The notes below the pieces were generated by a model, which saw only the letters and a list, made by a program, of their open reading frames with translations, was not told the origin of the DNA and made no database searches. The translations under genes and the position numbers were made by a program. From Flavihumibacter sp. UBA7668 (lineage in GTDB: Bacteria; Bacteroidota; Bacteroidia; Chitinophagales; Chitinophagaceae): 64,000 bases of DNA. The stretch is taken from assembly GCF_002483205.1 (NCBI RefSeq), contig NZ_DLHM01000005.1:564817-628816 (forward strand). The letters are read 5' to 3'. Positions within the stretch are counted from its first letter, which is position 1. Every line of letters begins with the position of its first letter. Shown here piece after piece: positions 32,198-41,616 of the stretch.

Positions 32198-32968
32198 TTA
32201 CCAGTAGGCAGCTGAATTAAAAAAAACAGTTGGAGTTATGCCAGTAAATTGTTTAAAGTCTTTTATTAAGTGAGCAGGGTCGTAATATCCATTTTCAATG
32301 GAAATGTCAAGAAGAGAGGAGGGTGATTTTGCTTCAATTATTGCTTTCATTCTTACAATGGAGGAAAACTGCTTTGGCGATGCCCCTGTTATTTTTCTGA
32401 ACCTTTTTTCAAATGCATCCTGACTAATAAATAAGCTATCTGAGAGTTTTTTGATTTTACCTATTCCCTTCGTCTGATATATTTTATCAATTGCTGCTAA
32501 AACTAGATTGTCTGGTTTATTATAGTCCAGTTTTGATATAAGAAACTTTTCAATAATGCTGATTTTTGACTGGTTGTTTCCGGATAATGCTAATTGGTCT
32601 CCAATTGAAGCAATTTCCGAGACGTGAAAAAAAGTATCCATCGAAATACTTTCTTCAAACAATTCCTGTAATGGTTGCTTTAGAAATCCAGGAACTCCTG
32701 TTTCTTTGAATAATACAATTAAAGCAGAAGTTTGAGGTGCATAGTGAATAAGTCGAATTGATTTTCTTAATCCGGATAAAGTTGATACAGGTAGATTATT
32801 AAGTTCAGTTCCATTTAGAAACGATATTTGTCCCTTAGTACGGAATGCTAAAGCAAATGAGGTGCCTGGTAAAACCCGGTTAACCATCTCTCCATGGCTT
32901 TCAATTATTCTATAAGCTTTTATATATGGCTTTAATAAAGAGGAGGGATGGTATTCTTCAATTTTCAT
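32198..32968 (-). CDS. AraC-family transcriptional regulator
   Basis: This 256-residue protein has an N-terminal sensing part beginning EEYHPSSLLKPYIKAYRIIE, of the kind found in DUF6597-type AraC regulators. The C-terminal AraC DNA-binding domain is shown by KIKKLSDSLFISQDAFEKRF, ITGASPKQF and ENGYYDPAHLIKDFKQFTG. It probably regulates the downstream fusion gene and CoxI-motif gene. The ligand is unknown. Confidence 0.85.
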   Translation of the reverse strand: MKIEEYHPSSLLKPYIKAYRIIESHGEMVNRVLPGTSFALAFRTKGQISFLNGTELNNLPVSTLSGLRKSIRLIHYAPQTSALIVLFKETGVPGFLKQPLQELFEESISMDTFFHVSEIASIGDQLALSGNNQSKISIIEKFLISKLDYNKPDNLVLAAIDKIYQTKGIGKIKKLSDSLFISQDAFEKRFRKITGASPKQFSSIVRMKAIIEAKSPSSLLDISIENGYYDPAHLIKDFKQFTGITPTVFFNSAAYW

Positions 32969-32986
32969 TGGTGAATTCTTCTGGAT

Positions 32987-33358
32987 TCATTTCTTTCTTT
33001 CCTGTACATTAAAAACAGTGCCCGCCGGATCCTGAATCCAATGCATATTAGAGGGAAGCTCCTCCAATTCATCACAGGTTTCCACTCCATTGGAGTTTAA
33101 ATAGCTGGTGGCTTCTTCCATATCCGGTACAGTTAACTGCAGCCAGGTTTCGGAATGGGTGTAGTTGTCTACACAATCAAGCCAAATTATATTGTTGCCA
33201 AATTTAACCTCGTGTGTTCTGGAAACGGTAGGGTTTTCAATTGGTTTTTCTTCTACTTCCAGTTTCAATATATATCTGTAAAAAGCTACTGTTTTTTCGT
33301 ATTTACTTTTGGGAATTTTTATAGCGATATTAATGCCTGCTTCAAATCGATTATTCAT
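32987..33358 (-). CDS. VOC-family (glyoxalase-like) protein
   Basis: The start at 33358 gives a 123-residue protein with the vicinal oxygen chelate pattern (INIAIKIPKSKYEKTVAFYRYILKL and HWIQDPAGTVFNVQE). The frame stays open for another 65 codons, but that part would run into the S41 gene and has no VOC features. It is AT-rich. It lies 18 bases upstream of the AraC regulator. Confidence 0.8.
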   Translation of the reverse strand: MNNRFEAGINIAIKIPKSKYEKTVAFYRYILKLEVEEKPIENPTVSRTHEVKFGNNIIWLDCVDNYTHSETWLQLTVPDMEEATSYLNSNGVETCDELEELPSNMHWIQDPAGTVFNVQERKK

Positions 33359-33374
33359 GTCTTTTTGTTGAAAT

Positions 33375-34577
33375 TTATTTAAGCTTCCAATAATTATAAA
33401 TCTGTTCAAGCCAGTCCTCCTTATTCGATAAGGGAAGATTCGGTAATATTCCGACGTCCTCAAATTGCAATAATCCAGGAGTGCGCATATCTGTCGGGTA
33501 AAATACAAATTCTCCTCCAGCAATTGCAATATGCTTCCCATAATTGCTTCCATAAGCTAACATGCCCTTGGTTTGCTGACCGGCAAGCACTACCCCTTTT
33601 AATTTGGATAGTCTGTTTGCTGTTATCTCTCCCTGACTAATAGTATTGGCATTAGTCAGTATCACCACATTTGATTTTTTACGGACCCGATTGACCCACT
33701 TAATATAGGGTTTCGACATGCCGGCTGAACCGCCGGTATTATTTCTTAGATCAAGGATAGTATAAGGCTGTACAGCTGTATTATTTACCAGCTGAATTAA
33801 GCTGTCCGATTGTTTGCGTAAGTTCCCATTGTTGGAGAAACTGCTTACTCGTACATACTGAACAGAAGGATAGGGTTCAGTTAATAAAAATGGTCGGGAA
33901 GTATCCGGAAGGTTTACAAAATCGACACCATCCGGATTTTTATTATAGACCCCATTATAATTACTCTGATAAAATTTTGAAAACAACAATTGCTGATCAG
34001 CAGATCGCTCAATTGGGTAATACAATAAATTATTTGTAAGGGGATGCAGGTACACCGCAGCAAACCGGTTCCTTCCCTTCTCTTTTAACCAGGCAATTTG
34101 CTGTCCGGGTTTTTTACCCGGAACCTTTGAGTCAAGTACAATACCCTGGTAATCCCGCTCACCCGTTTTTACCAATCCCATTTGGTAATCCTCACCATAC
34201 TGGTATATTCCTTCTATCTCATCAGCTGACTTTTCAGATAGCACAACCTTTAATGAATCCAGGTTCCAGTTTACAACTGGCCATTCCGAATTATTCCCCC
34301 GCTGGTAAAAACCCAGGTGATTATCCCGAACGAATTCCAATAGTTTGGTTAATAAGATGAATCGTTGCCAGGAATGCAGGGTGTCTGTACGCACACTGAG
34401 TTCCTGTTTCTTTTGTTGGTATTTCTGTAACTGTTCACCTTTTACCTGCTCTTTGTATGATTTGGTTTTCTGAAGCAGTGAATCTATTGAATTCAATTCC
34501 TGTTGAAACCGACTGAACCCTTGCCCTATGGCCAACTGCTGAATTAAAAGCAAAAATCCTACTGTTCGTATGCGCAT
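33375..34577 (-). CDS. Exported S41-family peptidase
   Basis: This 400-residue protein has a short signal peptide (RTVGFLLLIQQLAIGQ) and a C-terminal tail-specific protease domain. LDLRNNTGGS is the conserved strand and glycine loop, and TNANTISQGEITAN carries the predicted catalytic serine. A PDZ domain is not evident, and the middle is divergent, with an N-terminal helical region (residues 20-75). It probably degrades misfolded or specific envelope proteins. It is divergent from the patatin operon. Confidence 0.8.
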   Translation of the reverse strand: MRIRTVGFLLLIQQLAIGQGFSRFQQELNSIDSLLQKTKSYKEQVKGEQLQKYQQKKQELSVRTDTLHSWQRFILLTKLLEFVRDNHLGFYQRGNNSEWPVVNWNLDSLKVVLSEKSADEIEGIYQYGEDYQMGLVKTGERDYQGIVLDSKVPGKKPGQQIAWLKEKGRNRFAAVYLHPLTNNLLYYPIERSADQQLLFSKFYQSNYNGVYNKNPDGVDFVNLPDTSRPFLLTEPYPSVQYVRVSSFSNNGNLRKQSDSLIQLVNNTAVQPYTILDLRNNTGGSAGMSKPYIKWVNRVRKKSNVVILTNANTISQGEITANRLSKLKGVVLAGQQTKGMLAYGSNYGKHIAIAGGEFVFYPTDMRTPGLLQFEDVGILPNLPLSNKEDWLEQIYNYWKLK

Positions 34578-34630
34578 TCCCTAATATCAGAAAAAAACCG
34601 GAAAAATACCCTTGTCGACTTCCTTCACTT

Positions 34631-36577
34631 ATGTTAACTTCCTATTCCTTAAAACCTTTCCTGAAAATGCTCTTCCCTGATACTCCTTTCCAGTCGGTAG
34701 CGCTGGCCCTATCCGGTGGCGGTTTTCGTGCAGCAGCTTATGGCCTGGGTGTCCTGTCCCTCCTCAACCGAATCAAACTGACAGATGAAAATGGCCAGGA
34801 AGAATCACTTTTGGAAAGAGTCCATTTTGTTTCCTCTGCCAGTGGAGGAACCATAACACTAAGTGTGTATGCTGCCTGTAAATCGGCAGGTAGGTCGTTT
34901 GATGAGTTCTATACGCATCTTTGCCCGAAGCTGGAAGGACAATCTCTGCTTAACAAGGTTTTTGATGTTCTGGAAAATGAGGAGTACTGGAAAGCCGGAC
35001 CAACGGAAGGCAAATACAGAAATCCGATCAACGCATTCAGTCTGGTATATCATGAAACCCTGTTTGCCGGTATCCCAAATAAACTGGGTAATCTTCGCAT
35101 ACCCCAAGTGCCATCACACCTGAAAGAAGTTTGCTTCAATGCATCCGAATTCACCACCGGATTGTCTTTTCGTTTTCAATGTCACCAGGAACCGGAAAAT
35201 CCTGCTGCAAGAGGGGGCGATTTTGGCAGCGATAGTGCCAGACCACGCAGCAATGAAGCATGGAAAACATTGGATGAACTTCGGCTTGCAGATATACTCG
35301 CCAGCTCTTCCTGTTTTCCAGGCGGATTTGAACCCATGCGCTATCCCAATGATTTTGCCAACCGGGAACTGAGCTGCGCCAATTTAGAGAACGCATTAGT
35401 TATTCAGCCAAATATCGGCAAACCTGTTAATACTCTGGCACTCATGGATGGAGGCATCTGCGATAACCAGGGACTCGATTCCCTGATGAACGCATTCAGA
35501 AGAGCACCCCTGCTGGGAAATCGCAGCAATCCCAAAGGGGATGCATTCGATCTCCTGCTCGTTTGCGATGTCGCCAGCCATTTTATGCACCCTACAGAAT
35601 TCAATGAAACAAGCCTGCCAGAAAACATCCGCCAGAAAACACCCGATAACTTATGGAATAAACTTCACCAATGGTGGAACAGAATACCCCAAATCCTTTC
35701 TGTTGTATTGTTTGTGGGAGTCGCTCTGTTGCTATTTGTGATTGGGTATTCCATCGTTTATGGAATTCAACTGCCAACTATCATTCTTGGAGTTATCGCA
35801 TTGCTACTATCAGTGCCAATTTTTGTTGCTCATCGCGCGCTGAAAAAAATTAAACAAAAACCCGGAAGTATCATTTCCATCCTCCATCAGCCCAACCTCG
35901 AAAATATCGTTCAACGGGTAGCGCCCAACGCAGGATTCTCTGCAGCTCTCGGAAACAAATTGTTGAATTATATGCGCAAGCGCCCCATCTCGGAATTGAG
36001 CCATTGGATCACAGACCGTGTCAGTTCCGGCAAAACACTGGTAGGTGATATTTTCCTCAAACAAATCCGGCGACAGATCTATTATAAGCTTTACGCAGAT
36101 CCGCAAACCTTTTATCGCAGAGCCTATATTCCGATTTATTCCTTAAGCCGGACCAACAATGATGACAGAAAAAAACCGCCTTTTGATATTCAGGGAGATG
36201 AGCCTGATGAAAATTATGACATTCGGAAAAAACAATTTCACCAGCTACTTAGTCAATACTGTACATTTTCACCCGAAATGCAGAAAGTAGCTGACCTGGC
36301 CTATTCCATGGGTACCACCCTTTGGTTTTCACCCAAAGAAGAAGGAAACGATTATGCCACCAACAAACGAAAAGCCCTGATCGCATGCGGACAATTCACC
36401 ACCACCTATGAGCTTTTTCAATATGCTTTATTACTTGAACAAAGCCGCCATTTTGATGAGCTTTCTGCTCATTATCAGAATGTCGTAATTCAGGTTGTTC
36501 AACAATTAAAAACCCATCTCGAAAAATTCCGTTCCGATCCTTACTGGCTGGTAAAAGAAATGGAAACAGTTTTGTAA
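34631..36577 (+). CDS. Patatin-like phospholipase with internal transmembrane helices
   Basis: This 648-residue protein has an N-terminal patatin domain with the oxyanion motif GGGFRAA (residues 29-35), the nucleophile serine in SSASGG (Ser71) and the catalytic aspartate in LMDGG (about residue 273). Two hydrophobic helices (about residues 355-400) split it from a C-terminal soluble part. It should hydrolyse acyl esters of membrane lipids and is probably membrane-anchored, unlike soluble patatins. It is the first gene of a tight operon with a gluzincin-type protease and an MBL hydrolase. A role in conflict with phage or other cells is possible. Confidence 0.85.
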   Translation: MLTSYSLKPFLKMLFPDTPFQSVALALSGGGFRAAAYGLGVLSLLNRIKLTDENGQEESLLERVHFVSSASGGTITLSVYAACKSAGRSFDEFYTHLCPKLEGQSLLNKVFDVLENEEYWKAGPTEGKYRNPINAFSLVYHETLFAGIPNKLGNLRIPQVPSHLKEVCFNASEFTTGLSFRFQCHQEPENPAARGGDFGSDSARPRSNEAWKTLDELRLADILASSSCFPGGFEPMRYPNDFANRELSCANLENALVIQPNIGKPVNTLALMDGGICDNQGLDSLMNAFRRAPLLGNRSNPKGDAFDLLLVCDVASHFMHPTEFNETSLPENIRQKTPDNLWNKLHQWWNRIPQILSVVLFVGVALLLFVIGYSIVYGIQLPTIILGVIALLLSVPIFVAHRALKKIKQKPGSIISILHQPNLENIVQRVAPNAGFSAALGNKLLNYMRKRPISELSHWITDRVSSGKTLVGDIFLKQIRRQIYYKLYADPQTFYRRAYIPIYSLSRTNNDDRKKPPFDIQGDEPDENYDIRKKQFHQLLSQYCTFSPEMQKVADLAYSMGTTLWFSPKEEGNDYATNKRKALIACGQFTTTYELFQYALLLEQSRHFDELSAHYQNVVIQVVQQLKTHLEKFRSDPYWLVKEMETVL

Positions 36578-36587
36578 AACCTATTTT

Positions 36588-38582
36588 ATGTCAATCAATT
36601 CTTCTTATGTTCGGCCACCGTTTCGAAAATTACGGGCCTATGCATTTGATCCTTCTTTATCACTTGCTGTAGATACTGTTACAGTTAATACCATTACTTA
36701 TCGGGTGGAATGGGAGAACCTTGATGTTTATTCCACCGAAACGAATCGCACGGTACCCTCTGGTGATTATATTGAAATCATTGATATTGATCCGGCATCG
36801 GGTGTTCTGTACGATCCCGTTGATCTTGATCACCCACACCTGCTGGCGCAGGACGGACTACAGCCCGATGTTGGGGATCCCCGCTTTCACCAGCAGATGG
36901 TCTATGCCGTAATTATGGTTACCATCAAAAATTTTGAACAGGCCCTGGGAAGAAAAATTCAATGGTCTGATCGAAGGCTGCCTGCTGATGCCAGAATCAG
37001 AAATCATTATGTACAGAAATTACGCGTGTACCCTCATGCACTTCGACGCGCCAATGCCTATTATCATCCCGGAAAAAAAGCCCTGCTCTTTGGTTATTTC
37101 CCTTCCAGAAGCGGTGATGCCCGCCTGCAGGTTCCGGGTAGTACGGTATTCACCTGCCTGAGTCACGATATTATTGCACATGAAACCACCCATGCCCTGC
37201 TGGATGGTATGTATAGTCAGTATATTCAGCCAACCCATCCCGATACCCGGGCATTCCATGAAGCCTTTGCTGATATCGTAGCACTCTTCCAGCATTTCTC
37301 TTTTCCGGAAGTGTTGAAACACCAGATCGCAAGAACAAAAGGAGAGCTGGCTTCCCAAAATTTACTCGGACAACTGGCACAGGAATTTGGTAAAGCCATT
37401 GGGGGGTACGGCAGCCTTCGGGATGCAATTGGCGGTATTGATCCTGCAACCGGACAATGGCAGCCGCACCAGCCTGATCCCAATGAATACGATACCATAC
37501 TGGAATTTCATGCACGTGGCTCCATTCTGGTAGCCGCTGTGTTTGAAGCATTTCTCACCATTTACAAAAGCAGGATACGAAAACTATTGCGCGTGGCAAC
37601 CGGCGGTACGGGTAAACTGGCCGATGGTGATATTCATCCCGATCTGGTTGACCTGCTGGCCGAAACCGCCGCCAGCACTGCCCAGCGGATTCTGAAAATT
37701 TGTGTTCGTGCCTTGGATTATTGTCCGCCTTTGGATATCAATTTCGGCGATTATCTGCGCGCATTAATTACGGCTGATTTTGATTTGGTAAAAGACGATG
37801 TACATAATTACCGGATCGCCTTTGTGGAAGCATTTCAACGAAGGGGAATTTTTCCGGAAGGGATTAAAACCATGTCGGTGGAAGCACTCCGTTATACCGA
37901 ACTGCCCGCCATGAATCAGCTCAAAATAAACGAAGCCCTGTTTGGTGAGTTTCTGAAATCCTTTAAAGATGATGTCGGTTACCTGACCGATCGGCGCGAG
38001 ATCTATGAGAAAACAAAAAAATACATCGCCGGAAGTGAAGACACAAAAGCGGGATTGCATTATCGTATTATTTCCAAATTGCTGGAGAAGATTTCAGTGG
38101 AAGAATTGTTGCAATTAACAGGGTTGTATTTTGGAGGAACACCAGCTGATTGCAGGAAAAACGGATTTAACTATTCAAGCCGATCCAAATCTGCAGCCTA
38201 TTGGGTAGATCATATGTGGCTGGCAAGCCGGATTAGTCCGGATGATAAAATTGTCAACAATGTGGTCATCACCCTCACACAACAACGGGGACTAAAATGC
38301 CAGCTGGATGAGAACGATCATTTTTCAATAAAAGGATATGCACCACCTGTAGCTGAGGCCAAAGAGGATTTGTACCGTTTCAATGGCGGTTGTACACTGA
38401 TTTTTGATCTCGATAATATGCGCCTCAAATACGTGATCAAAAAAGGTATTGACGACAAAGCCCGGTTGGAAAACCAATTCCGCTATTGCTATGGTAATAG
38501 TATGCAGGATGATCATACCTATTTCTCTGAAAACATATTAGCCGGATTAGCAGGTCCCTTTGCCTTCATGCACAGTCACTAA
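36588..38582 (+). CDS. Gluzincin-type zinc metallopeptidase-like protein
   Basis: This 664-residue protein has no signal peptide. The zinc motif HETTH (residues 198-202) is followed 23 residues later by HEAFADI, whose Glu225 fits the third ligand of the gluzincin (M4-like) clan. The N-terminal 190 residues and a 400-residue C-terminal part have no family that I can name. It begins 10 bases after the patatin gene and ends 16 bases before the MBL gene, so all three are one operon. Without a signal peptide it is probably cytosolic; substrates are unknown. Confidence 0.75.
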   Translation: MSINSSYVRPPFRKLRAYAFDPSLSLAVDTVTVNTITYRVEWENLDVYSTETNRTVPSGDYIEIIDIDPASGVLYDPVDLDHPHLLAQDGLQPDVGDPRFHQQMVYAVIMVTIKNFEQALGRKIQWSDRRLPADARIRNHYVQKLRVYPHALRRANAYYHPGKKALLFGYFPSRSGDARLQVPGSTVFTCLSHDIIAHETTHALLDGMYSQYIQPTHPDTRAFHEAFADIVALFQHFSFPEVLKHQIARTKGELASQNLLGQLAQEFGKAIGGYGSLRDAIGGIDPATGQWQPHQPDPNEYDTILEFHARGSILVAAVFEAFLTIYKSRIRKLLRVATGGTGKLADGDIHPDLVDLLAETAASTAQRILKICVRALDYCPPLDINFGDYLRALITADFDLVKDDVHNYRIAFVEAFQRRGIFPEGIKTMSVEALRYTELPAMNQLKINEALFGEFLKSFKDDVGYLTDRREIYEKTKKYIAGSEDTKAGLHYRIISKLLEKISVEELLQLTGLYFGGTPADCRKNGFNYSSRSKSAAYWVDHMWLASRISPDDKIVNNVVITLTQQRGLKCQLDENDHFSIKGYAPPVAEAKEDLYRFNGGCTLIFDLDNMRLKYVIKKGIDDKARLENQFRYCYGNSMQDDHTYFSENILAGLAGPFAFMHSH

Positions 38583-38598
38583 CACAAAATTTATTTCT

Positions 38599-40104
38599 AT
38601 GAGTGCCATTACATCCGTTAAGATTCGCATGTATCGCCAGGGTTTTGGTGATTGTTTTTTATTGCGATTTTTTCAGGGAGAAGAGCAGGCGTTTACCATG
38701 CTTATTGATTGCGGATTAAAGAAAAATGATTCACGCCCCGAAGTGCCGCTCAAAGAGGTAGTAGAGGATATTAAAAAACTGGTCATGCGAAAGGAGGGGA
38801 GAAAGCAGGTTCCTTATCTCGATGTGCTGGTGGCTACACATGAACATTATGATCATGTATCAGCCTTTCATCCCACGTTGAGCTTGTTTGATGAGTTTGT
38901 AATTGATGAGATCTGGATGGGCTGGACAGAAAATCCGCGCGATAAGGAAGCCCGTCAGATCAATGCCTATCTGCGCATGGGACTGGCAACGCTAACATCC
39001 GCCGTAAAGGCCTTGAAGAAAAAAACAAAGGAAGAGAAGAAGTCCGGCTTTTATAAATTATTGGAAGATGGTGAACAGGTGCTTCAGTTTCGGGAAGCCT
39101 TCGAACTTGCCCTGGAAGATCTGATGGATTTTAACGGCAATCTGGAAGCGAAGAAAACATCGACCAGTGGAATCCGCTATCATCCGCTGGAAGATTTGTC
39201 GATTGATACCATGCAGGCATTTGATCATATCAAAACCGGGATTGGCGGAAAGAAAGCGCGACTCCGGTATTTTGAACCGGGTGATATAGTGGATGCGTTG
39301 GGCGAACTAACCGGAGTGCGTGTATTTGTATTGGGGCCGCCACGAAGTTCCATGCTGAATAAGGATGCACCATCCGGTGGTGCCAAAAAAGAAGTTTATC
39401 TTGGATTTGAGGATCCATCTTTGGTTGGTTATATGAAAGGGGTATTGCATCAGGATAATTGGGATGTGGAGGATGGTTCGCCATTTTCAGAGGTGAAGAC
39501 AACAAGTCTGGCAGATGCAAAAAAGGATCCCTGGTTTCAACGCACCTATTTTCACAGCACAGAACGATGGAGAACTGTGGATTCCGACTGGATGGATGCT
39601 GCCGGCACACTGGCACTGCAGGTGGATGGCTGTATCAATAACAGCAGTCTGGTATTGGCGATTCAGTTGGTGGATTCAGAACGGGTATTACTTTTCCCGG
39701 GTGATGCGCAGGTTGGCAGCTGGTTAAGCTGGCAGGATCTCGCGTGGGAGGACCTGACAACACGCGATCTTTTGGCGCAAACCATTCTTTACAAAGTGGC
39801 ACACCATGCCAGTCACAATGGTACACTCAAAGCATTGGGGTTGGAGCTGATGACCCATCCCGATCTGGTTGCTTTCATTCCCGAAAAAGAAAAACAGTAC
39901 CAGGGCATTCCCTATTCACCGCTTGTGAATGCACTCCGCGAAAGAACAAATGGGCGTGTTATTTTTTCTGCGGACAGCAATTACAAACCCGAAGATTTGC
40001 TCAAAGGAGCCAGGCCCACCGGCTTATCCGTAAAACGCTGGAAAGAATTCATCGGCTGCCTGGAAGTAGATACCATGTATGTGGAATATAAGGTGGAGTT
40101 GTAA
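38599..40104 (+). CDS. ComEC/Rec2-like MBL-fold hydrolase (cytosolic, no channel)
   Basis: This 501-residue protein begins at ATG 38599; the upstream frame to 38560 overlaps the preceding gene. It has the MBL metal motif HEHYDH (residues 81-86), FPGDAQ and the HHASHNGT motif (about residues 402-409) typical of the ComEC-type branch. The large middle insert of about 200 residues (160-350) is unusual. There are no membrane helices, so it cannot be the competence channel. By family it may cleave nucleic acid or phosphodiesters. It is the third gene of the patatin/gluzincin operon. Confidence 0.82.
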   Translation: MSAITSVKIRMYRQGFGDCFLLRFFQGEEQAFTMLIDCGLKKNDSRPEVPLKEVVEDIKKLVMRKEGRKQVPYLDVLVATHEHYDHVSAFHPTLSLFDEFVIDEIWMGWTENPRDKEARQINAYLRMGLATLTSAVKALKKKTKEEKKSGFYKLLEDGEQVLQFREAFELALEDLMDFNGNLEAKKTSTSGIRYHPLEDLSIDTMQAFDHIKTGIGGKKARLRYFEPGDIVDALGELTGVRVFVLGPPRSSMLNKDAPSGGAKKEVYLGFEDPSLVGYMKGVLHQDNWDVEDGSPFSEVKTTSLADAKKDPWFQRTYFHSTERWRTVDSDWMDAAGTLALQVDGCINNSSLVLAIQLVDSERVLLFPGDAQVGSWLSWQDLAWEDLTTRDLLAQTILYKVAHHASHNGTLKALGLELMTHPDLVAFIPEKEKQYQGIPYSPLVNALRERTNGRVIFSADSNYKPEDLLKGARPTGLSVKRWKEFIGCLEVDTMYVEYKVEL

Positions 40105-40138
40105 GAAAAATAGTTTCGTTTGTTTCGTTTAATCAGTT

Positions 40139-40160
40139 ATCTTTTTTACGTCAAAAAGAT
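40139..40160. promoter_or_regulatory. Inverted repeat before the antitoxin gene
   Basis: ATCTTTTT (40139-40146) and AAAAAGAT (40153-40160) are perfect 8-bp arms around TACGTC, ending 5 bases before the ATG. Such a repeat is a plausible autoregulatory operator for the antitoxin. Confidence 0.5.
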
Positions 40161-40165
40161 AGAAG

Positions 40166-40465
40166 ATGGAAACCATTTTCTTTGAAATGTTGGAAAAGAT
40201 GGCAGAGGGAAGTACTATTGCCGTATTACTCTCAGACAGTAATGCGGAACTCAGTACGCAACAGGCTGCAGAAATAGTAGGCAGCTCGCGGCCGCATATA
40301 GTGAGCTTATTGGAAAGAGGTGAAATCCCTTATAAAAAAGTAGGTACTCATCGGAGGATTCAACTAAAAGATGTGTTGGCTTATCAGCAAAAAATGAAAA
40401 AAGTCAGAGCTGATAATTTGGATGCACTTGCTTCCCAGGCCCAGGATCTAAAGATGGGTTATTGA
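40166..40465 (+). CDS. Excisionase-type HTH antitoxin
   Basis: This 99-residue protein contains a helix-turn-helix of the excisionase/MerR-like type (STQQAAEIVGSSRPHIVSLL, then ERGEIPYKKVGTHRRI) and a C-terminal tail. It ends 1 base before the PIN-domain gene, a known antitoxin-toxin arrangement. It is intact, whereas the toxin carries a nonsense codon. Confidence 0.82.
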   Translation: METIFFEMLEKMAEGSTIAVLLSDSNAELSTQQAAEIVGSSRPHIVSLLERGEIPYKKVGTHRRIQLKDVLAYQQKMKKVRADNLDALASQAQDLKMGY

Positions 40466-40466
40466 A

Positions 40467-41075
40467 ATGAATGATACTGCATTACCTATTGCGGTATTGG
40501 ACGCGAATGTGCTCTATACCGCTCCATTGCCTGATTTTCTTTTGCGTCTTGCACAGGTCAACTTGTTTAAACCAAAATGGACAGTTGAAATCCATGAAGA
40601 ATGGACGAGAAATCTATTGAAGAATCGCCCGGACTTAAAGCTTTTCCAATTACAAAGAACTTGCCGTTTAATGGATAATGCATTTCCAGGTGCGCTTGTA
40701 ATAGGATATTAAAGCATTATACCAACACTTTATTTGCCCGATGTAAACGACAGACATGTGCTGGCTGCTGCTATTAAAGCTGGCGCCACAATGATTGTTA
40801 CTGAAAACCGGAAAGATTTTCCTGTAAGCATAATAAAACCATTTGATGTTGAGATTATAAATGCCGATGATTTTATTTACTCCTTATTAAGTGCGGACAA
40901 AACTAAAGTGCTGAAGGCTTTTGATACGCTGGTTAAAGCTCTTAAAAATCCGCCACTGTCAAAAGATCAGGTGAGTGAAACCTTATCAAAGATTGGTTTG
41001 CTTAAAAACTATGCAGGCGATTTTGGAATAAATTCTAGTTTCGGATTAATCGCTGAACTTAATTGTCTTGATTAG
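40467..41075 (+). pseudogene. PIN-domain toxin interrupted by an in-frame TAA
   Basis: The frame encodes VLDANVLYTA, the first acidic PIN motif, up to codon 81. A TAA follows at 40710-40712, and the same frame then continues through YLPDVNDRHVLAAAIKAGA and VTENRKDFP to the stop at 41075. Together they form one PIN ribonuclease of about 202 residues. A single G-to-T change in GAA would create the stop. The first three-fifths of the domain's acidic site are separated from the rest, so activity is presumably lost. Confidence 0.85.
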
Positions 41076-41604
41076 ACTACCGGATTTATTAAATTCATAC
41101 CAGTTGCCAACCATTTTTGAGGAAAAATTGGATCTAATGATTGTGTCTTTTTCTAATTCTGAAACCTGATCAATGAAACGTATGGTGTCCACAGATAAGG
41201 AATCAATTTTTTTATAATGACCTAGCAACCTTATTCCGCCTGATTTATAATAAGAAACATAAATACCATTCATTGAATTTTGATCATATTCAATGAATTC
41301 ATTTAAAATACCTTTTCTGTGAATTGTTCTATTGGAATCTACATACCGGTCAATCCAATAAGTTTTCCAACTGCCAGACTTTTCACCATTCAGGTAATAC
41401 CCTTCCGATATCATTGTTACAGGTAAATCTTTTTGTCCACGTATAATTCTAGACCTGCCATTAATATCCATAGAATCCAGATATGAAAATTCCATCCAGA
41501 GCCCCTGTTTTTTACCCCCCTTCTGTTTTATTTGGATTGTTTATCAGTTGTCCATAGGAAATACTTGTTTCAAACAGGAATATAGTGGAAAGTGCAAATT
41601 TCAT
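41046..41604 (-). pseudogene. Exported MORN/YwqK-like protein with a frameshift in a G6 run
   Basis: The ATG at 41604 begins a signal peptide (KFALSTIFLFETSISYGQ) and continues to NKTEGG followed by a stop. Removing one G from the six-base run (C6 on the plus strand at 41515-41520) continues the frame into GKKQGLWMEFSYLDS, a MORN/YwqK-like repeat, through to the stop at 41046. The frame is therefore broken by a single base in a homopolymer. It may be a true frameshift, slippage or phase variation, or a sequencing error. The 3' end overlaps the PIN gene end by 30 bases. Confidence 0.7.
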
Positions 41605-41616
41605 TCGATAAGTGTT

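Noticed and set aside
18965..34577. A run of about 21 same-strand accessory genes resembles an integron cassette array.
   Set aside because: Many genes overlap or lie within a few bases of each other, so there is no room for attC sites, and no integrase was seen.
34631..40104. The phospholipase-protease-MBL operon could be CBASS or AVAST type 1.
   Set aside because: CBASS needs a CD-NTase and AVAST needs a STAND ATPase; neither is encoded here.
38599..40104. ComEC competence channel protein.
   Set aside because: The protein has the MBL motifs of the ComEC branch but no membrane helices or competence domain.
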